Positions 1 through 7,885 are shown, counted from the stretch's first letter. The stretch is 29,232 bases of DNA from Bacteroidota bacterium (GCA_023412765.1 JAEZBX010000348.1:1-29232), one strand, 5' to 3'. Translations and numbers: made by a program. The notes: generated by a model not told the origin, from the sequence alone.

Positions 1-56
1 GCCAACTATAGACATGACAATCCCCCTTAGTCGAGAACTTCGGGGGATTTTCATTT
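1..56 (+). terminator. Terminator-like hairpin element, copy 1
   Basis: A conserved lead GCCAACTATAGACA (1-14) is followed by an 8-bp stem, AATCCCCC (19-26) with GGGGGATT (42-49), and then TTCATTT. A second copy with the same lead and tail lies at 314-370. The stem plus T-rich tail suggests intrinsic termination of whatever lies left of the window. A conserved tail of a repeated small RNA is another possibility. Confidence 0.5.
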
Positions 57-60
57 ATAT

Positions 61-210
61 AGTTTAAGGTTTAAAGTTCAAAGTTTAAGGTTCGGGATAG
101 CTACTGCCGAGGTGTTGTCGGAAATCCCAAAGTATATCCAAAGACATCAAGCGCAAAGCCGACGTCGGGCACAACCTTAAACCTTAAACTTTAAACCTTA
201 AACTCTTAAC
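61..210. repeat. Inverted array of 7-base words
   Basis: The left arm (about 61-92) is built from TTTAAGG, TTTAAAG and TTCAAAG words in strict period 7. The right arm (about 173-210) is the reverse complement, built from AACCTTA and AACTTTA words. About 80 bases of ordinary sequence separate the arms, so the whole could fold into one long AT-rich stem. There is no coding potential. Similar arrays with other words occur at 11486-11545, 25843-25943 and 26931-27044. Confidence 0.75.
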
Positions 211-313
211 GATTGCAATCCACCGCTATAAATAACCGTTCGTCTGTAAATTAATTTGAGTAAACGATTCAAGCATTCGGTTTCTAAAAGGCCGTCCTAT
301 ATTGTACCCGAAA

Positions 314-370
314 GCCAACTATAGACAATGATTATCCCCGGAAGTCAAGGACCTCTGGGGATTTTCATTT
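314..370 (+). terminator. Terminator-like hairpin element, copy 2
   Basis: This repeats the GCCAACTATAGACA lead of the element at 1-56. A longer stem pairs 334-346 with 350-362 (ATCCCC/GGGGAT core, one G-U pair, one mismatch), followed by TTTCATTTTT. The stretch between the two copies (211-313) has no convincing gene. The stem sequence differs from copy 1 while pairing is kept, which suggests the structure matters. Confidence 0.5.
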
Positions 371-441
371 TTAGCCCATTCCCTTCTTCGTGGTACTTTC
401 ATAGTCACGATTCCACTATCTTTTAACATGTTGTTTGTTAC

Positions 442-449
442 TTTATTTG
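442..449 (+). promoter_or_regulatory. Possible -7 box for the cytochrome/YceI operon
   Basis: TTTATTTG matches the Bacteroidota -7 consensus TAnnTTTG at 7 of 8 positions, about 80 bases upstream of the lipoprotein start. There is no good -33 TTG at the usual spacing. The rest of 371-527 shows nothing else recognisable. Confidence 0.3.
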
Positions 450-527
450 TTACGTGTTGCTACATTGAATTGATGACCATCGACACCATCTTTACCGTAT
501 AAATTCCCAAACTAAGCTCAGCTTTCT

Positions 528-893
528 ATGAAGATTAAAATGTTGGCTTGTGCGATATGCTTGGCTGCAATTGTGATCCAATCCTGTGAGTACAATGAAT
601 TGCCTGAACCAGTGCCTATCAGCGAAGAGTGTCCAGATGAGATCAGCTACAGCGGTCAGATTCAGGAAATTATTAATACCACATGCGCTGTTCCAAATTG
701 TCACAATGGTAGCCTGGGTGAAGACAAAAACTGGACAATCCTTTCTAATCTGCAAGCCAAGAAGGATCATGTGAAGGATAGAATCAATCGAGCGCCAGGT
801 ACGCCGGGCCGAATGCCTGCAGCCGGTGCGTTGACTTCTGCCGAGATTCAGATACTTACCTGCTGGGTAAATCAGGGAGCGCGGAACAATTAG
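528..893 (+). CDS. Cytochrome c-like lipoprotein with CX4CH motif
   Basis: This 121-residue protein has a lipoprotein signal peptide ending in IQSC (Cys20), so it should be anchored in the envelope. The mature part carries CAVPNCH (Cys53-Cys58-His59), a CX4CH motif like that of Bacteroidota and Planctomycetes cytochrome-like lipoproteins with SGQIxxI near the motif. Met96 in the GRMPAAG stretch is a possible distal haem ligand, as in class I cytochromes, though only the motif is visible. Cys35 and Cys112 could form a disulfide. An in-frame ATG at 540 would still leave a signal peptide; 528 is kept because it gives a basic n-region. It is first of four closely spaced genes (18 bp to the next), which suggests a redox role beside the YceI proteins. 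Haem binding is inferred from the motif. Confidence 0.75.
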   Translation: MKIKMLACAICLAAIVIQSCEYNELPEPVPISEECPDEISYSGQIQEIINTTCAVPNCHNGSLGEDKNWTILSNLQAKKDHVKDRINRAPGTPGRMPAAGALTSAEIQILTCWVNQGARNN

Positions 894-911
894 TTAAAAA
901 GTCTTAAGATC

Positions 912-1454
912 ATGTATAAGAAGATTGTGGTATTCGCTTGGGCACTTGTATGCATGACCTTTTGCGCACAGGGTCAAAAATATACGACTGAAAAATCATT
1001 TGTTTCATTTTATTCCCATGCAGCCATTGAGGATATTACCGCAGAGAACACAAAAACAGTGGGAGCCTTCAATGCTGCAACTGGCGAAATCGCTTTCTCA
1101 GTTCCCATCAAGGAATACGAATTTAAGAAGTCACTCATGAAGGAGCATTTCAATGAGAAGTACATGGAAACGGAGAAATATCCAAAAGGGACTTTTCAGG
1201 GTACAGTGACGGGATATGATCAAAATGCTACAGGTATACAGAACGTTTCGTCGAAAGGAAAACTAACAATTCATGGTGAGACGAAAGAAGTTGAAATACC
1301 CGGAACCATAGAAAGACAAGGTGAAAAACTGATCATGAAATCTAAGTTTATCGTGAAATTAGAAGACTATAAAATTGCAATCCCGCAGTTGTTGTGGCAG
1401 AATATTGCTGAGCAGGTTGAGGTGACAGCAGACTTTACCTTCAAGCCACAGTGA
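912..1454 (+). CDS. YceI-family periplasmic protein (copy 1)
   Basis: The 180-residue product has a cleavable signal peptide (about residues 1-21, ending CAQG-Q) and then one YceI-like domain filling the rest. Visible family features are the HFNEKYMETEKYP segment, the TFQGTVTGY strand, the GKLTIHGETKEVEIPGT block and the closing VEVTADFTF strand. YceI proteins are lipocalin-like barrels that bind isoprenoid chains such as polyprenyl or quinone tails. A quinone or lipid-carrier role next to a cytochrome-like protein is plausible but not shown. The following gene is a clear paralogue, so this is a tandem duplication. Spacing of 18 and 27 bp on either side supports one transcript. Confidence 0.85.
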   Translation: MYKKIVVFAWALVCMTFCAQGQKYTTEKSFVSFYSHAAIEDITAENTKTVGAFNAATGEIAFSVPIKEYEFKKSLMKEHFNEKYMETEKYPKGTFQGTVTGYDQNATGIQNVSSKGKLTIHGETKEVEIPGTIERQGEKLIMKSKFIVKLEDYKIAIPQLLWQNIAEQVEVTADFTFKPQ

Positions 1455-1481
1455 CTTTGACTTGGTAACTTTTTGACTTGC

Positions 1482-2024
1482 ATGATAAGAATTTTACTTT
1501 TTGCAATTGTTTTTCTTCCCTTCAGCGGGCTTTCGCAAAAGCGATACTTTTCTGAAAAGTCGTCGATAACTTTTTTTTCAGAGGGTGTTATCGAGGACAT
1601 CAAAGCAACTAACGTAAAAGTTACCAGCAGATTCGACCTGGCCAGCGGCGACGTCGCTTACCTGTTAAGTCCTAAGGATTTTCAATTTGAAAAAAAGTTG
1701 ATGCAGGTGCACTTCAATGAAAAATATATGGAATCGGAAAAATATCCGAGGTCTACTTTTCAGGGAAAGATTGTTGGTTATGACGCAGCAAATCGTCAGT
1801 TGCAGCAGGTGAAAGCACAAGGGAAGTTAACGATTCACGGTGTCACGCGCGAGATAGATATTCCCGGCACCCTGCACATTGAAGGTAATACGGTTAACGT
1901 CAAGTCGAAGTTTAAGGTAAAGCTGGAAGATTATAACATCAAAGTACCGCAGATCGTGTGGCAAAATATCGCCCAGGAGGTTGAAGTAACTGTAGAGTTT
2001 TTATACAGACCCGTAACAAATTGA
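1482..2024 (+). CDS. YceI-family periplasmic protein (copy 2)
   Basis: This is a tandem paralogue of the preceding YceI gene, aligning along its whole length. Shared blocks include HFNEKYMESEKYP, GKLTIHGVTREIDIPGT and the VKLEDYNIKVPQ segment. The ATG at 1482 gives a short basic n-region and a clean signal peptide (MIRILLFAIV...SGLSQ), so it is preferred over the in-frame TTG at 1473. The copies differ most in the first third of the mature domain, which in YceI proteins lines part of the lipid cavity. Different ligands are possible, by inference. The gene ends 3 bp before the DUF5777 gene, so the two are probably translationally coupled. Confidence 0.85.
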   Translation: MIRILLFAIVFLPFSGLSQKRYFSEKSSITFFSEGVIEDIKATNVKVTSRFDLASGDVAYLLSPKDFQFEKKLMQVHFNEKYMESEKYPRSTFQGKIVGYDAANRQLQQVKAQGKLTIHGVTREIDIPGTLHIEGNTVNVKSKFKVKLEDYNIKVPQIVWQNIAQEVEVTVEFLYRPVTN

Positions 2025-2027
2025 ATT

Positions 2028-2909
2028 ATGAAGAAAACGCTCTGGATTTTTTTATTAGTGCCGTGCCTGGTGTATGCACAGGAAGACTTACTGGCAGAAT
2101 TGGAAAAGGAGACTGGTGATGAAACGGAATACACATTTGCAACTTTCAAAGGAACACGTCTGGCCAACGGTCACTCTATAGAAACAAAGAATGCCGGATC
2201 ACTTGAATTTATTTTTGCACACCGCTTTGGCGCGATCAATGGAGGCTGGTATGAAATGTACGGCCTTGACGAGGCACTCGTAAGATTAGGCCTGGATTAT
2301 GGAATTACAGACTGGTTGTCATTCAGCATCGGTCGCAATTCGTTTGACAAGACTATGGACAGTTATGTTAAGATGAAAGCATTGCGACAAAGCACAGGCG
2401 CAAAATCGTTTCCGTTTTCCGCTACGGTGTTGCTAGGCGGCGCATATAAATTTTCACCAAGAAAAAATTCTGACGTTTCTCCCGAGTTCAAAAATGTCGA
2501 CCGAATATCCTATACTGCACAAGCGTTGATCGCGCGGAAGTTTTCCACTAACCTGTCAATCCAACTAATGCCAACAATGGTTCACAAGAATGCAGTAGTT
2601 GAATCTATCGAGGAAAATGACCAGTTCGCGCTGGGAATAGGAGGTAGGATCAAGCTTACAAAGAGTGTTGCGATATCGACGGAGTATTACTATAATTTTA
2701 GCGAAAAGGATGATTCTCCGTATTATAATCCACTTGCCTTCGGCATCGACATAGAAACTGGAGGTCACGTCTTTCAGTTGGTGCTTACAAATGCAGTAGG
2801 GTTGACAGAGCGTGCATTTGTTACGGAAACCCTCGACGATTTTTTTGATGGGGACATCCATTTTGGCTTCAACGTAACCCGCACGTTCCAGCTGAAGAAA
2901 AACAGATAA
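2028..2909 (+). CDS. DUF5777-family outer-membrane beta-barrel protein
   Basis: The 293-residue product has a signal peptide (MKKTLWIFLLVPCLVYAQ). Alternating hydrophobic strands and a C-terminal segment ending in aromatic-rich strands (GDIHFGFNVTRTFQL) are typical of outer-membrane barrels. The pattern of HRFG near residue 65, the YGITDWLSFSIGR strand and GGHVFQLVLTNAVGLTERAF near the end matches DUF5777 proteins of Bacteroidota. No biochemical role is established for the family that I can name. Its place at the end of a cytochrome/YceI/YceI operon suggests it forms the outer-membrane part of the same system. No terminator is seen in the 71 bp before the next gene. Confidence 0.75.
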   Translation: MKKTLWIFLLVPCLVYAQEDLLAELEKETGDETEYTFATFKGTRLANGHSIETKNAGSLEFIFAHRFGAINGGWYEMYGLDEALVRLGLDYGITDWLSFSIGRNSFDKTMDSYVKMKALRQSTGAKSFPFSATVLLGGAYKFSPRKNSDVSPEFKNVDRISYTAQALIARKFSTNLSIQLMPTMVHKNAVVESIEENDQFALGIGGRIKLTKSVAISTEYYYNFSEKDDSPYYNPLAFGIDIETGGHVFQLVLTNAVGLTERAFVTETLDDFFDGDIHFGFNVTRTFQLKKNR

Positions 2910-2980
2910 TCATTGCCTCATCTGTTGAAAAGAGCTTGCAGTTCTTTACTTTAGGTCAATTTTTAGTCTAAGAGGTAAAG

Positions 2981-4372
2981 TTGCTACTGTTCTCCATTAT
3001 TATTTACCTGGCGCTCACCGTAGCCATTGGATTTTGGGCATCCAAAAGAGTTAGGAATTCCAGCGATTTCATGTTAGCCGGCAAAAGGTTGCCACTCATG
3101 CTGAGCAGTGCTGCTATGTTCGCGACATGGTTTGGCTCTGAGACTGTTTTCGGAGCCTCATCGGAGTTCCTCGAGGGAGGCCTCTATGCGGTTATTGAAG
3201 ACCCATTTGGCGCGTCACTTTGCTTGTTCTTGTTCGGAGCTTTTTTCGTACGAAAGCTCTACAACATGAACCTGCTTACGCTTGGCGACTACTTCAAAGT
3301 AAGATATGGAAGGCGTACGGAACTGGTAGCTAGTATTTTCCTGGCGCCTCCGTATGTCGGGTATATCGCAGCCCAGCTAGTAGCCATGGGGTTAATACTG
3401 AATGTTGTTACCGGTATAGCCACGTGGCAGGGTGTAGTTATCAGTGCGGCTATAGTTACGCTTTATACTTACATCGGGGGTATGTGGGCGATTTCTATAA
3501 CCGACTTTATACAAAGCATTATCATTATTGTCGGCATGATCGTATTGGCCGTTGTGCTCAGTAACAAGGCTGGAGGAGTGGAGGCTGTTATAACAAGCGT
3601 GCCAGATGCAAATTTTAAATTTTTGCCGGAGTTTGAGATGAAAGAGATTGTGACCTACATAGCAGCATGGAGCGTCCTTGGACTTGGATCACTTCCCTCA
3701 CAAGACGTTTTTCAACGCTCGATGTCTTCCAACTCCGCTAAGACGGCTGTTCTGTCCTGCCACCTGGCGGCGGTGCTTTATCTCACGATAGCAATTCTCC
3801 CCTTGTTTATTAGCCTTTGTATTAAGCACCTGTTTCCTGCACAAGTGATGGAAGATTCGCAGCTTGCGCTTCCGGCGATGGTTATGCAACATACCGCACT
3901 TCCGATTCAGATCTTATTCTTTGGATCGCTGCTTTCCGCCATTATGAGCACCACCAGTTCAGCTATGTTGGCGCCAGCAGCCATTTGTTCTGAAAATATC
4001 GCCCGACCACTTTCAAAACACCGGTTCACCGACCGACAATTGCTATGGGTAACACGATTATCCGTGTTGTTTTTCAGTTTGGTTGCTACAATAATGGCAT
4101 GCCTAAGATCAAATATTTATGAGTTGGTAAGTGAATCTTCGATTCTCAGTCTCGTATCCCTTTTCATTCCGTTAACGTTAGGATTGTATTGGAAGAAGGC
4201 GAGCAGCAATGGCGCATTGCTTTCGATGGTGGCTGGTATACTTACTTGGATTATCTTTGAGGCCTATGATTCAGGCTGGCCCAGTCTCGTTCCTGCAACC
4301 TTAGCGAGTTTAGCGGGGATGCTGGTGGCGAGTGTGATATGGCCTGACAAAAAAAAAGCGGATGAAAATTGA
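2981..4372 (+). CDS. Sodium:solute symporter (SSS family)
   Basis: This 463-residue integral membrane protein has about 13 hydrophobic segments and the family signatures: SSDFMLAGKRLP after the first helix, an ATWFGSETVFG segment in the second helix and TYIGGMWAISITDFIQ in the middle. It should import a small organic solute with sodium; the substrate cannot be read from sequence. The start is a TTG. An in-frame TAA lies four codons upstream and AGAGG sits about 5 bases before the TTG. The first ATG (3070) would delete the first transmembrane helix. The end overlaps the OsmC gene by 11 bp, so the two are co-translated. The length is slightly short for the family but complete at both ends. Confidence 0.85.
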   Translation: MLLFSIIIYLALTVAIGFWASKRVRNSSDFMLAGKRLPLMLSSAAMFATWFGSETVFGASSEFLEGGLYAVIEDPFGASLCLFLFGAFFVRKLYNMNLLTLGDYFKVRYGRRTELVASIFLAPPYVGYIAAQLVAMGLILNVVTGIATWQGVVISAAIVTLYTYIGGMWAISITDFIQSIIIIVGMIVLAVVLSNKAGGVEAVITSVPDANFKFLPEFEMKEIVTYIAAWSVLGLGSLPSQDVFQRSMSSNSAKTAVLSCHLAAVLYLTIAILPLFISLCIKHLFPAQVMEDSQLALPAMVMQHTALPIQILFFGSLLSAIMSTTSSAMLAPAAICSENIARPLSKHRFTDRQLLWVTRLSVLFFSLVATIMACLRSNIYELVSESSILSLVSLFIPLTLGLYWKKASSNGALLSMVAGILTWIIFEAYDSGWPSLVPATLASLAGMLVASVIWPDKKKADEN

Positions 4373-4778
4373 GTTAAATCGTTTGAATGATGGTTTCCAC
4401 CTGGAAGCTACTAATGAGCAGGGCAACACTGTTCACCTTGATGCGTCACCTGATATTGGAGGAACCGGTAAGGGCATGCGCCCGATGCAGATGCTTTTGG
4501 CTGCATTTGGTGGATGCGCTACGATCGATGTGATAAGTATTTTAAAGAAACAAAAGCAGCCCCTGAGAGACATAAAGATCACGGTCACTGGCGAACGTGA
4601 GAAGGATGCAGTCCCGTCTTTGTTTGTTGAGGCCCATGTACATTTTAGGGTGTACGGAAACCTTGACGCTGATAAGGTTGAGCGGGCAGTAAGTCTAAGC
4701 GTTGAAAAATACTGCTCGGTGGGAAAGACATTATCATACAAGGCAAAGATTTCCCACAGTTTCGAAATCCTTCCCTGA
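4362..4778 (+). CDS. OsmC-family peroxidase-like protein
   Basis: The 138-residue product is a single OsmC/Ohr-type domain. The two redox cysteines are visible: Cys52 in FGGCATIDV at the start of the central helix and Cys118 in EKYCSVGKT near the C-terminus. In OsmC and Ohr proteins this pair reduces organic hydroperoxides with thiol cofactors. The RPMQMLLAAFGG lead is standard. It lies in the cytosol, since no signal peptide is present. The gene overlaps the upstream symporter by 11 bp and lies 45 bp ahead of metZ, so oxidative-stress and sulfur functions may be co-expressed. The exact substrate is unknown. Confidence 0.85.
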   Translation: MKIELNRLNDGFHLEATNEQGNTVHLDASPDIGGTGKGMRPMQMLLAAFGGCATIDVISILKKQKQPLRDIKITVTGEREKDAVPSLFVEAHVHFRVYGNLDADKVERAVSLSVEKYCSVGKTLSYKAKISHSFEILP

Positions 4779-4823
4779 CTTTGAGATAGAACAAGACTTT
4801 ATTATCAAGATTTGAATTGACAG

Positions 4824-6005
4824 ATGAATACTGAAGAAAGGAATTTTTCCACGGATGCTATACGCGAACAACACAGGCGGAGCGAATTTCGCGAGCATTC
4901 TGTTCCATTATATCTAACATCGAGCTTTGTTTTTGATGACGCAGAACAAGCGCGGGCGATGTTTGCAGACGAGATCACAGGAAACATTTACAGCCGATAC
5001 TCGAACCCAAACACTGATGAGTTTATCGCAAAGTTGTGTTTGATGGAAGGCACAGAAGATGGAATTGCAACCGCGTCAGGAATGGCTGCAATGTTTAGTT
5101 CGATGGCGGCGCTTCTGAAATCCGGAGATCATATCCTTGCATGTCGTTCTGTATTTGGTTCTACACACCAGATTTTGAATACAATTTTTCCAAGATTCGG
5201 AATCAGTTCCACCTATGTCGACATTGGTGAACCCGAGACCTGGGAGTCGAAGATACAGGATAACACAAAGATGATTTTTGTGGAAACACCTTCTAATCCG
5301 GCGTTGGATATCATAGATCTCGAGTGGCTTGGGAAACTTGCAGCGAAGCACAACCTGATATTGAATGTCGACAACTGTTTTGCGACTCCGTATCTTCAGA
5401 ATCCCGCGAAATATGGTGCTCATATTGTGACTCATTCCGCTACGAAGTTTATTGACGGCCAGGGCAGAGTTATAGCTGGCGCAATATTGGGAAAGAAAGA
5501 ATTGTTAAAGGAGATCCGTTTCTTCACGCGTCATACCGGACCGGCTATGGCACCATTCAATGCATGGTTGCTTTCCAAAAGCCTGGAGACACTTGCCGTG
5601 CGAATGGAAAGACATTGTGAGAATGCTTTAAAACTTGCGCAGTATCTGGAGGGCAATCCAAATGTAACACACGTCAAGTATCCGTTCTTGCCTTCACATC
5701 CACAATACGAGCTGGCAAAAAAACAGATGAAACTCGGGGGGGGACTGGTAACTTTCGAGCTGAAAGGCGGTCTTGAACAGGGACGCAAATTCCTGAATGC
5801 TCTAAAAATGATTTCCCATACACCAAACCTCGGTGACACCCGTACGATCGCTATTCACCCGGCGTCAACAACACATTCAAAGCTCACCGATGAAGAGCGT
5901 GCGCAAGTGGGTATCTCACCCGGGTTGATTCGTATAGCCGTAGGGTTGGAGGATGTGAGGGATATTATAAGGGATATTGAAGCTGCGATGCTTCCCGAAA
6001 GTTAA
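4824..6005 (+). CDS. metZ: O-succinylhomoserine sulfhydrylase-like PLP enzyme
   Basis: This 393-residue enzyme belongs to the Cys/Met metabolism PLP family. The cofactor lysine is Lys208 in THSATKFIDGQG and the PLP-ring aspartate is Asp183 in NVDNCFATP. YSRYSNPN (residues 56-63) and SGMAAM are also family blocks. The GQGRVIAGAILG stretch after the lysine is typical of MetZ rather than cystathionine gamma-synthase. The expected reaction is O-succinyl- or O-acetylhomoserine plus sulfide to homocysteine, in the cytosol, for methionine synthesis. The first ATG gives a full-length protein. The last codons and stop form the left half of a perfect 15-bp inverted repeat that ends the gene. Family assignment is firm; the choice of acyl donor is inferred. 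Confidence 0.88.
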   Translation: MNTEERNFSTDAIREQHRRSEFREHSVPLYLTSSFVFDDAEQARAMFADEITGNIYSRYSNPNTDEFIAKLCLMEGTEDGIATASGMAAMFSSMAALLKSGDHILACRSVFGSTHQILNTIFPRFGISSTYVDIGEPETWESKIQDNTKMIFVETPSNPALDIIDLEWLGKLAAKHNLILNVDNCFATPYLQNPAKYGAHIVTHSATKFIDGQGRVIAGAILGKKELLKEIRFFTRHTGPAMAPFNAWLLSKSLETLAVRMERHCENALKLAQYLEGNPNVTHVKYPFLPSHPQYELAKKQMKLGGGLVTFELKGGLEQGRKFLNALKMISHTPNLGDTRTIAIHPASTTHSKLTDEERAQVGISPGLIRIAVGLEDVRDIIRDIEAAMLPES

Positions 6006-6048
6006 GATCGGTCTCCGAGGTGCATGAAGTTATTTAACTTTCGGGAAG
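5991..6048. terminator. Perfect 15-bp inverted repeat at metZ stop
   Basis: CTTCCCGAAAGTTAA (5991-6005) and its exact reverse complement (6034-6048) flank a 28-base loop. The left arm encodes the last four residues and the stop of metZ. The repeat lies between convergent genes, only 7 bp from the rhodanese stop. It probably ends both transcripts or blocks read-through, although no strong T run follows on either strand. Confidence 0.55.
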
Positions 6049-6054
6049 GGAAGC

Positions 6055-6372
6055 CTAATACGTCGCCATATCCTCATCAATCTCATTAGCCCACGCCAGT
6101 ATACCCCCCTTCAGGTTATATAGGTTATCGAAGTTGTGATTCTTTTCCAGCCACTGGACCATATTTCCGCTGCGGGCACCACTTCGGCAATGTATTACCA
6201 CTTTTTTATCGCGTGCGATTTTGTCAACACTCTTAGGAATATCGCCTTGAGGTATTAACTCTCCGTCCAAATTGCAAATGTCGTATTCGTGGGGTTCGCG
6301 TACGTCAATCAATTGAAAATCCTCGCCACTCTCCTGGAGTTCTTTTAACTCCTGCACAGTTATTTCTTTCAT
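6055..6372 (-). CDS. Single-domain rhodanese (sulfurtransferase-like)
   Basis: The 105-residue cytosolic protein is one rhodanese domain. LIDVREPHEYD (residues 21-31) is the conserved first motif, and the active-site loop is HCRSGARSG with catalytic Cys62. The six-residue loop CRSGAR fits sulfurtransferases rather than Cdc25-type phosphatases. It could carry persulfide sulfur; the natural acceptor is unknown. It converges on metZ, with the 15-bp inverted repeat between them. A TATTTTTG box lies about 48 bp upstream on its own strand, so it is probably transcribed on its own. Confidence 0.85.
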   Translation of the reverse strand: MKEITVQELKELQESGEDFQLIDVREPHEYDICNLDGELIPQGDIPKSVDKIARDKKVVIHCRSGARSGNMVQWLEKNHNFDNLYNLKGGILAWANEIDEDMATY

Positions 6373-6419
6373 GTCAGTAATTTTGCGTCTAAGATTTATT
6401 TTTATAACGATAAATGCTA

Positions 6420-6427
6420 CAAAAATA
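6420..6427 (-). promoter_or_regulatory. -7 box for the rhodanese gene
   Basis: On the minus strand this reads TATTTTTG, an exact match to TAnnTTTG, about 48 bp before the rhodanese ATG. A TTG lies 16 bases further upstream, shorter than the usual 19 or so. Confidence 0.45.
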
Positions 6428-6436
6428 ATTCAAATA

Positions 6437-7297
6437 TCAGCGGCAAGCTTTAATCGGGTGGGTGCTAACAGAGAGTTCGGTATCGACCACAACAAAATGA
6501 TTAGGTGGAACGATCGTCCAATCCTTGTCGTCGGATAATTTTTCAGAGACGACCAGTATGGATCGATCACCCATATCGGCCGGCCGCATTTGACTTACTC
6601 CATTTTCTACGGCATAATGACCTGCATTGGAATGATATAGTGTAAGGGGAGTTTCTTTTGGGTCGGTAATAAAACGGGTGCCAACTACAAATAGACCATT
6701 CGTTACTACCATGTTAAGGTATGCCGGCTCAATTATATTATGTTGACGCATAAGGCTGTGAACATGATCGAACATTTTCTCAAAAGCTGCTATGACACTT
6801 TCAGGATTGACCGACGAACTTTCGGTGAACAGATAGTGCAATAGTAAAGCAAACAAATGTTCAGAATCCGTTTGTCCTTTAATCCAATTGTAAAACTCAT
6901 CGTTGAGGGGCTCACGGATCTGTCGTTTTATTGAGGAAAAATTTTCCACTCCTCCATTGTGCATCATCAACAAATTCCTGTATTGAAAGGGATGGCAATT
7001 TGACTCAGAGACTTCACCGACACTGGCTGCGCGTACATGTGCAATGAAGCACTCTGTTCTTATCTTCGGCGCCAGGTTTCTCAAATTCCTGTTGCTCCAC
7101 GCGGGGTTAATGGAGACAAATGTTACAGGTTCGTAATTAACGTCAGGTACATACCATCCAATTCCAAACCCATCGCCATTAAGTGGCTCTTCAAGTTCTT
7201 TGGCGCTAATACTTTGATTGATAAGCGAATTTTTTGGCTGATATAACAGCTTATCAATTATGATAGGCGAGCCCATATAGGCCATAAGACGGCACAT
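6437..7297 (-). CDS. Class II glutamine amidotransferase (EgtC/YafJ-like)
   Basis: The ATG at 7297 gives a protein beginning Met-Cys-Arg-Leu. Cys2 becomes the N-terminal nucleophile of an Ntn-type glutamine amidotransferase after Met removal. An in-frame TTG at 7324 would add nine residues and bury this cysteine, so it is rejected. Other family marks are GDGFGIGWY, FIAHVRAASVGEVSESNCHPF and the MMHNGG stretch. The 286-residue length fits the EgtC/YafJ/DUG3 group, which hydrolyses gamma-glutamyl bonds or transfers glutamine nitrogen. No EgtB or EgtD is nearby, so ergothioneine synthesis is not supported here. It lies 87 bp downstream of msrB on the same strand and may share its transcript. The substrate is unknown. 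Confidence 0.8.
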   Translation of the reverse strand: MCRLMAYMGSPIIIDKLLYQPKNSLINQSISAKELEEPLNGDGFGIGWYVPDVNYEPVTFVSINPAWSNRNLRNLAPKIRTECFIAHVRAASVGEVSESNCHPFQYRNLLMMHNGGVENFSSIKRQIREPLNDEFYNWIKGQTDSEHLFALLLHYLFTESSSVNPESVIAAFEKMFDHVHSLMRQHNIIEPAYLNMVVTNGLFVVGTRFITDPKETPLTLYHSNAGHYAVENGVSQMRPADMGDRSILVVSEKLSDDKDWTIVPPNHFVVVDTELSVSTHPIKACR

Positions 7298-7384
7298 ATT
7301 TTTGCTGGTTCTTATTGAAGTCAATAGAAGATAGTAAGCCCATTCGAGAATCGAAAAAGTGGGGCGCGGACTGCCTGTAAGTTG

Positions 7385-7885
7385 TTACTTCTTTGCTTCA
7401 AATTTCAATGATGCAGAATTCAAACAGTATCGCAAACCGGTCGGCTTAGGGCCATCGTCGAATACATGTCCTAAGTGACCACCGCATTGGCTGCACACAA
7501 TTTCTTCGCGAAGCATTCCGTAACTTGTATCATCGAATTTCAAAACGGCGCCTTCATTAAGGGGCTCATAAAAGCTTGGCCAGCCGGTGCCGGATTCAAA
7601 TTTGGTTTTGGAATCGAAAAGTGGTTGCAGACACGCAGCACAGAGGTAAGTACCCTTTTTATGATTATCCCAAGATTCTCCAGTAAACGCTCGTTCTGTC
7701 CCCTTTTCCCGGAGAATCTCGTATTGCAGCGGTGTTAATTGTTCCCTCCATTCCTCCTCTGACTTTACAACTTTATAGGTCGGTTTCGTCTTCGAAGCGC
7801 TTTCTTTCGAGGTTTGCGAACATGCCGGGAATATGAACCCGATAGACAGCACGATTATTAGTGTTTTTCTTTCCATACCGCTCAT
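7385..7885 (-). CDS. msrB: Peptide-methionine (R)-S-oxide reductase lipoprotein
   Basis: The 166-residue protein has a lipoprotein signal ending FPAC (Cys22), followed by a full MsrB domain. Zinc cysteines are the pairs Cys82/Cys85 (CAAC) and Cys131/Cys134 (CSQC). The catalytic cysteine is Cys154 in LRYCLNSASLKF. GTGWPSFYEPL and GGHLGHVFDDGP are the expected substrate-loop blocks. It should repair oxidised methionine in envelope proteins, reducing the R-sulfoxide. A start at the fourth codon (Met4) would leave the lipobox intact. A TAGCTTTG promoter box lies just upstream. The next gene on this strand is the class II amidotransferase. Confidence 0.92.
   Translation of the reverse strand: MSGMERKTLIIVLSIGFIFPACSQTSKESASKTKPTYKVVKSEEEWREQLTPLQYEILREKGTERAFTGESWDNHKKGTYLCAACLQPLFDSKTKFESGTGWPSFYEPLNEGAVLKFDDTSYGMLREEIVCSQCGGHLGHVFDDGPKPTGLRYCLNSASLKFEAKK

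Noticed and set aside
61..210. CRISPR-like array
   Set aside because: The words are 7 bases with no spacers between them and occur as facing arms; no cas gene is in the window.
215..330. Possible tRNA near GATTCAAGC
   Set aside because: The T-loop-like string is not flanked by a pairing T-stem and no acceptor or anticodon arm can be drawn.
1473..1481. TTG start for the second YceI gene
   Set aside because: The ATG at 1482 gives a cleaner signal peptide and the extra residues have no counterpart in the paralogue.
6437..7297. Ergothioneine biosynthesis cluster
   Set aside because: The amidotransferase resembles EgtC, but no EgtB, EgtD or EgtA-like gene lies in the window.
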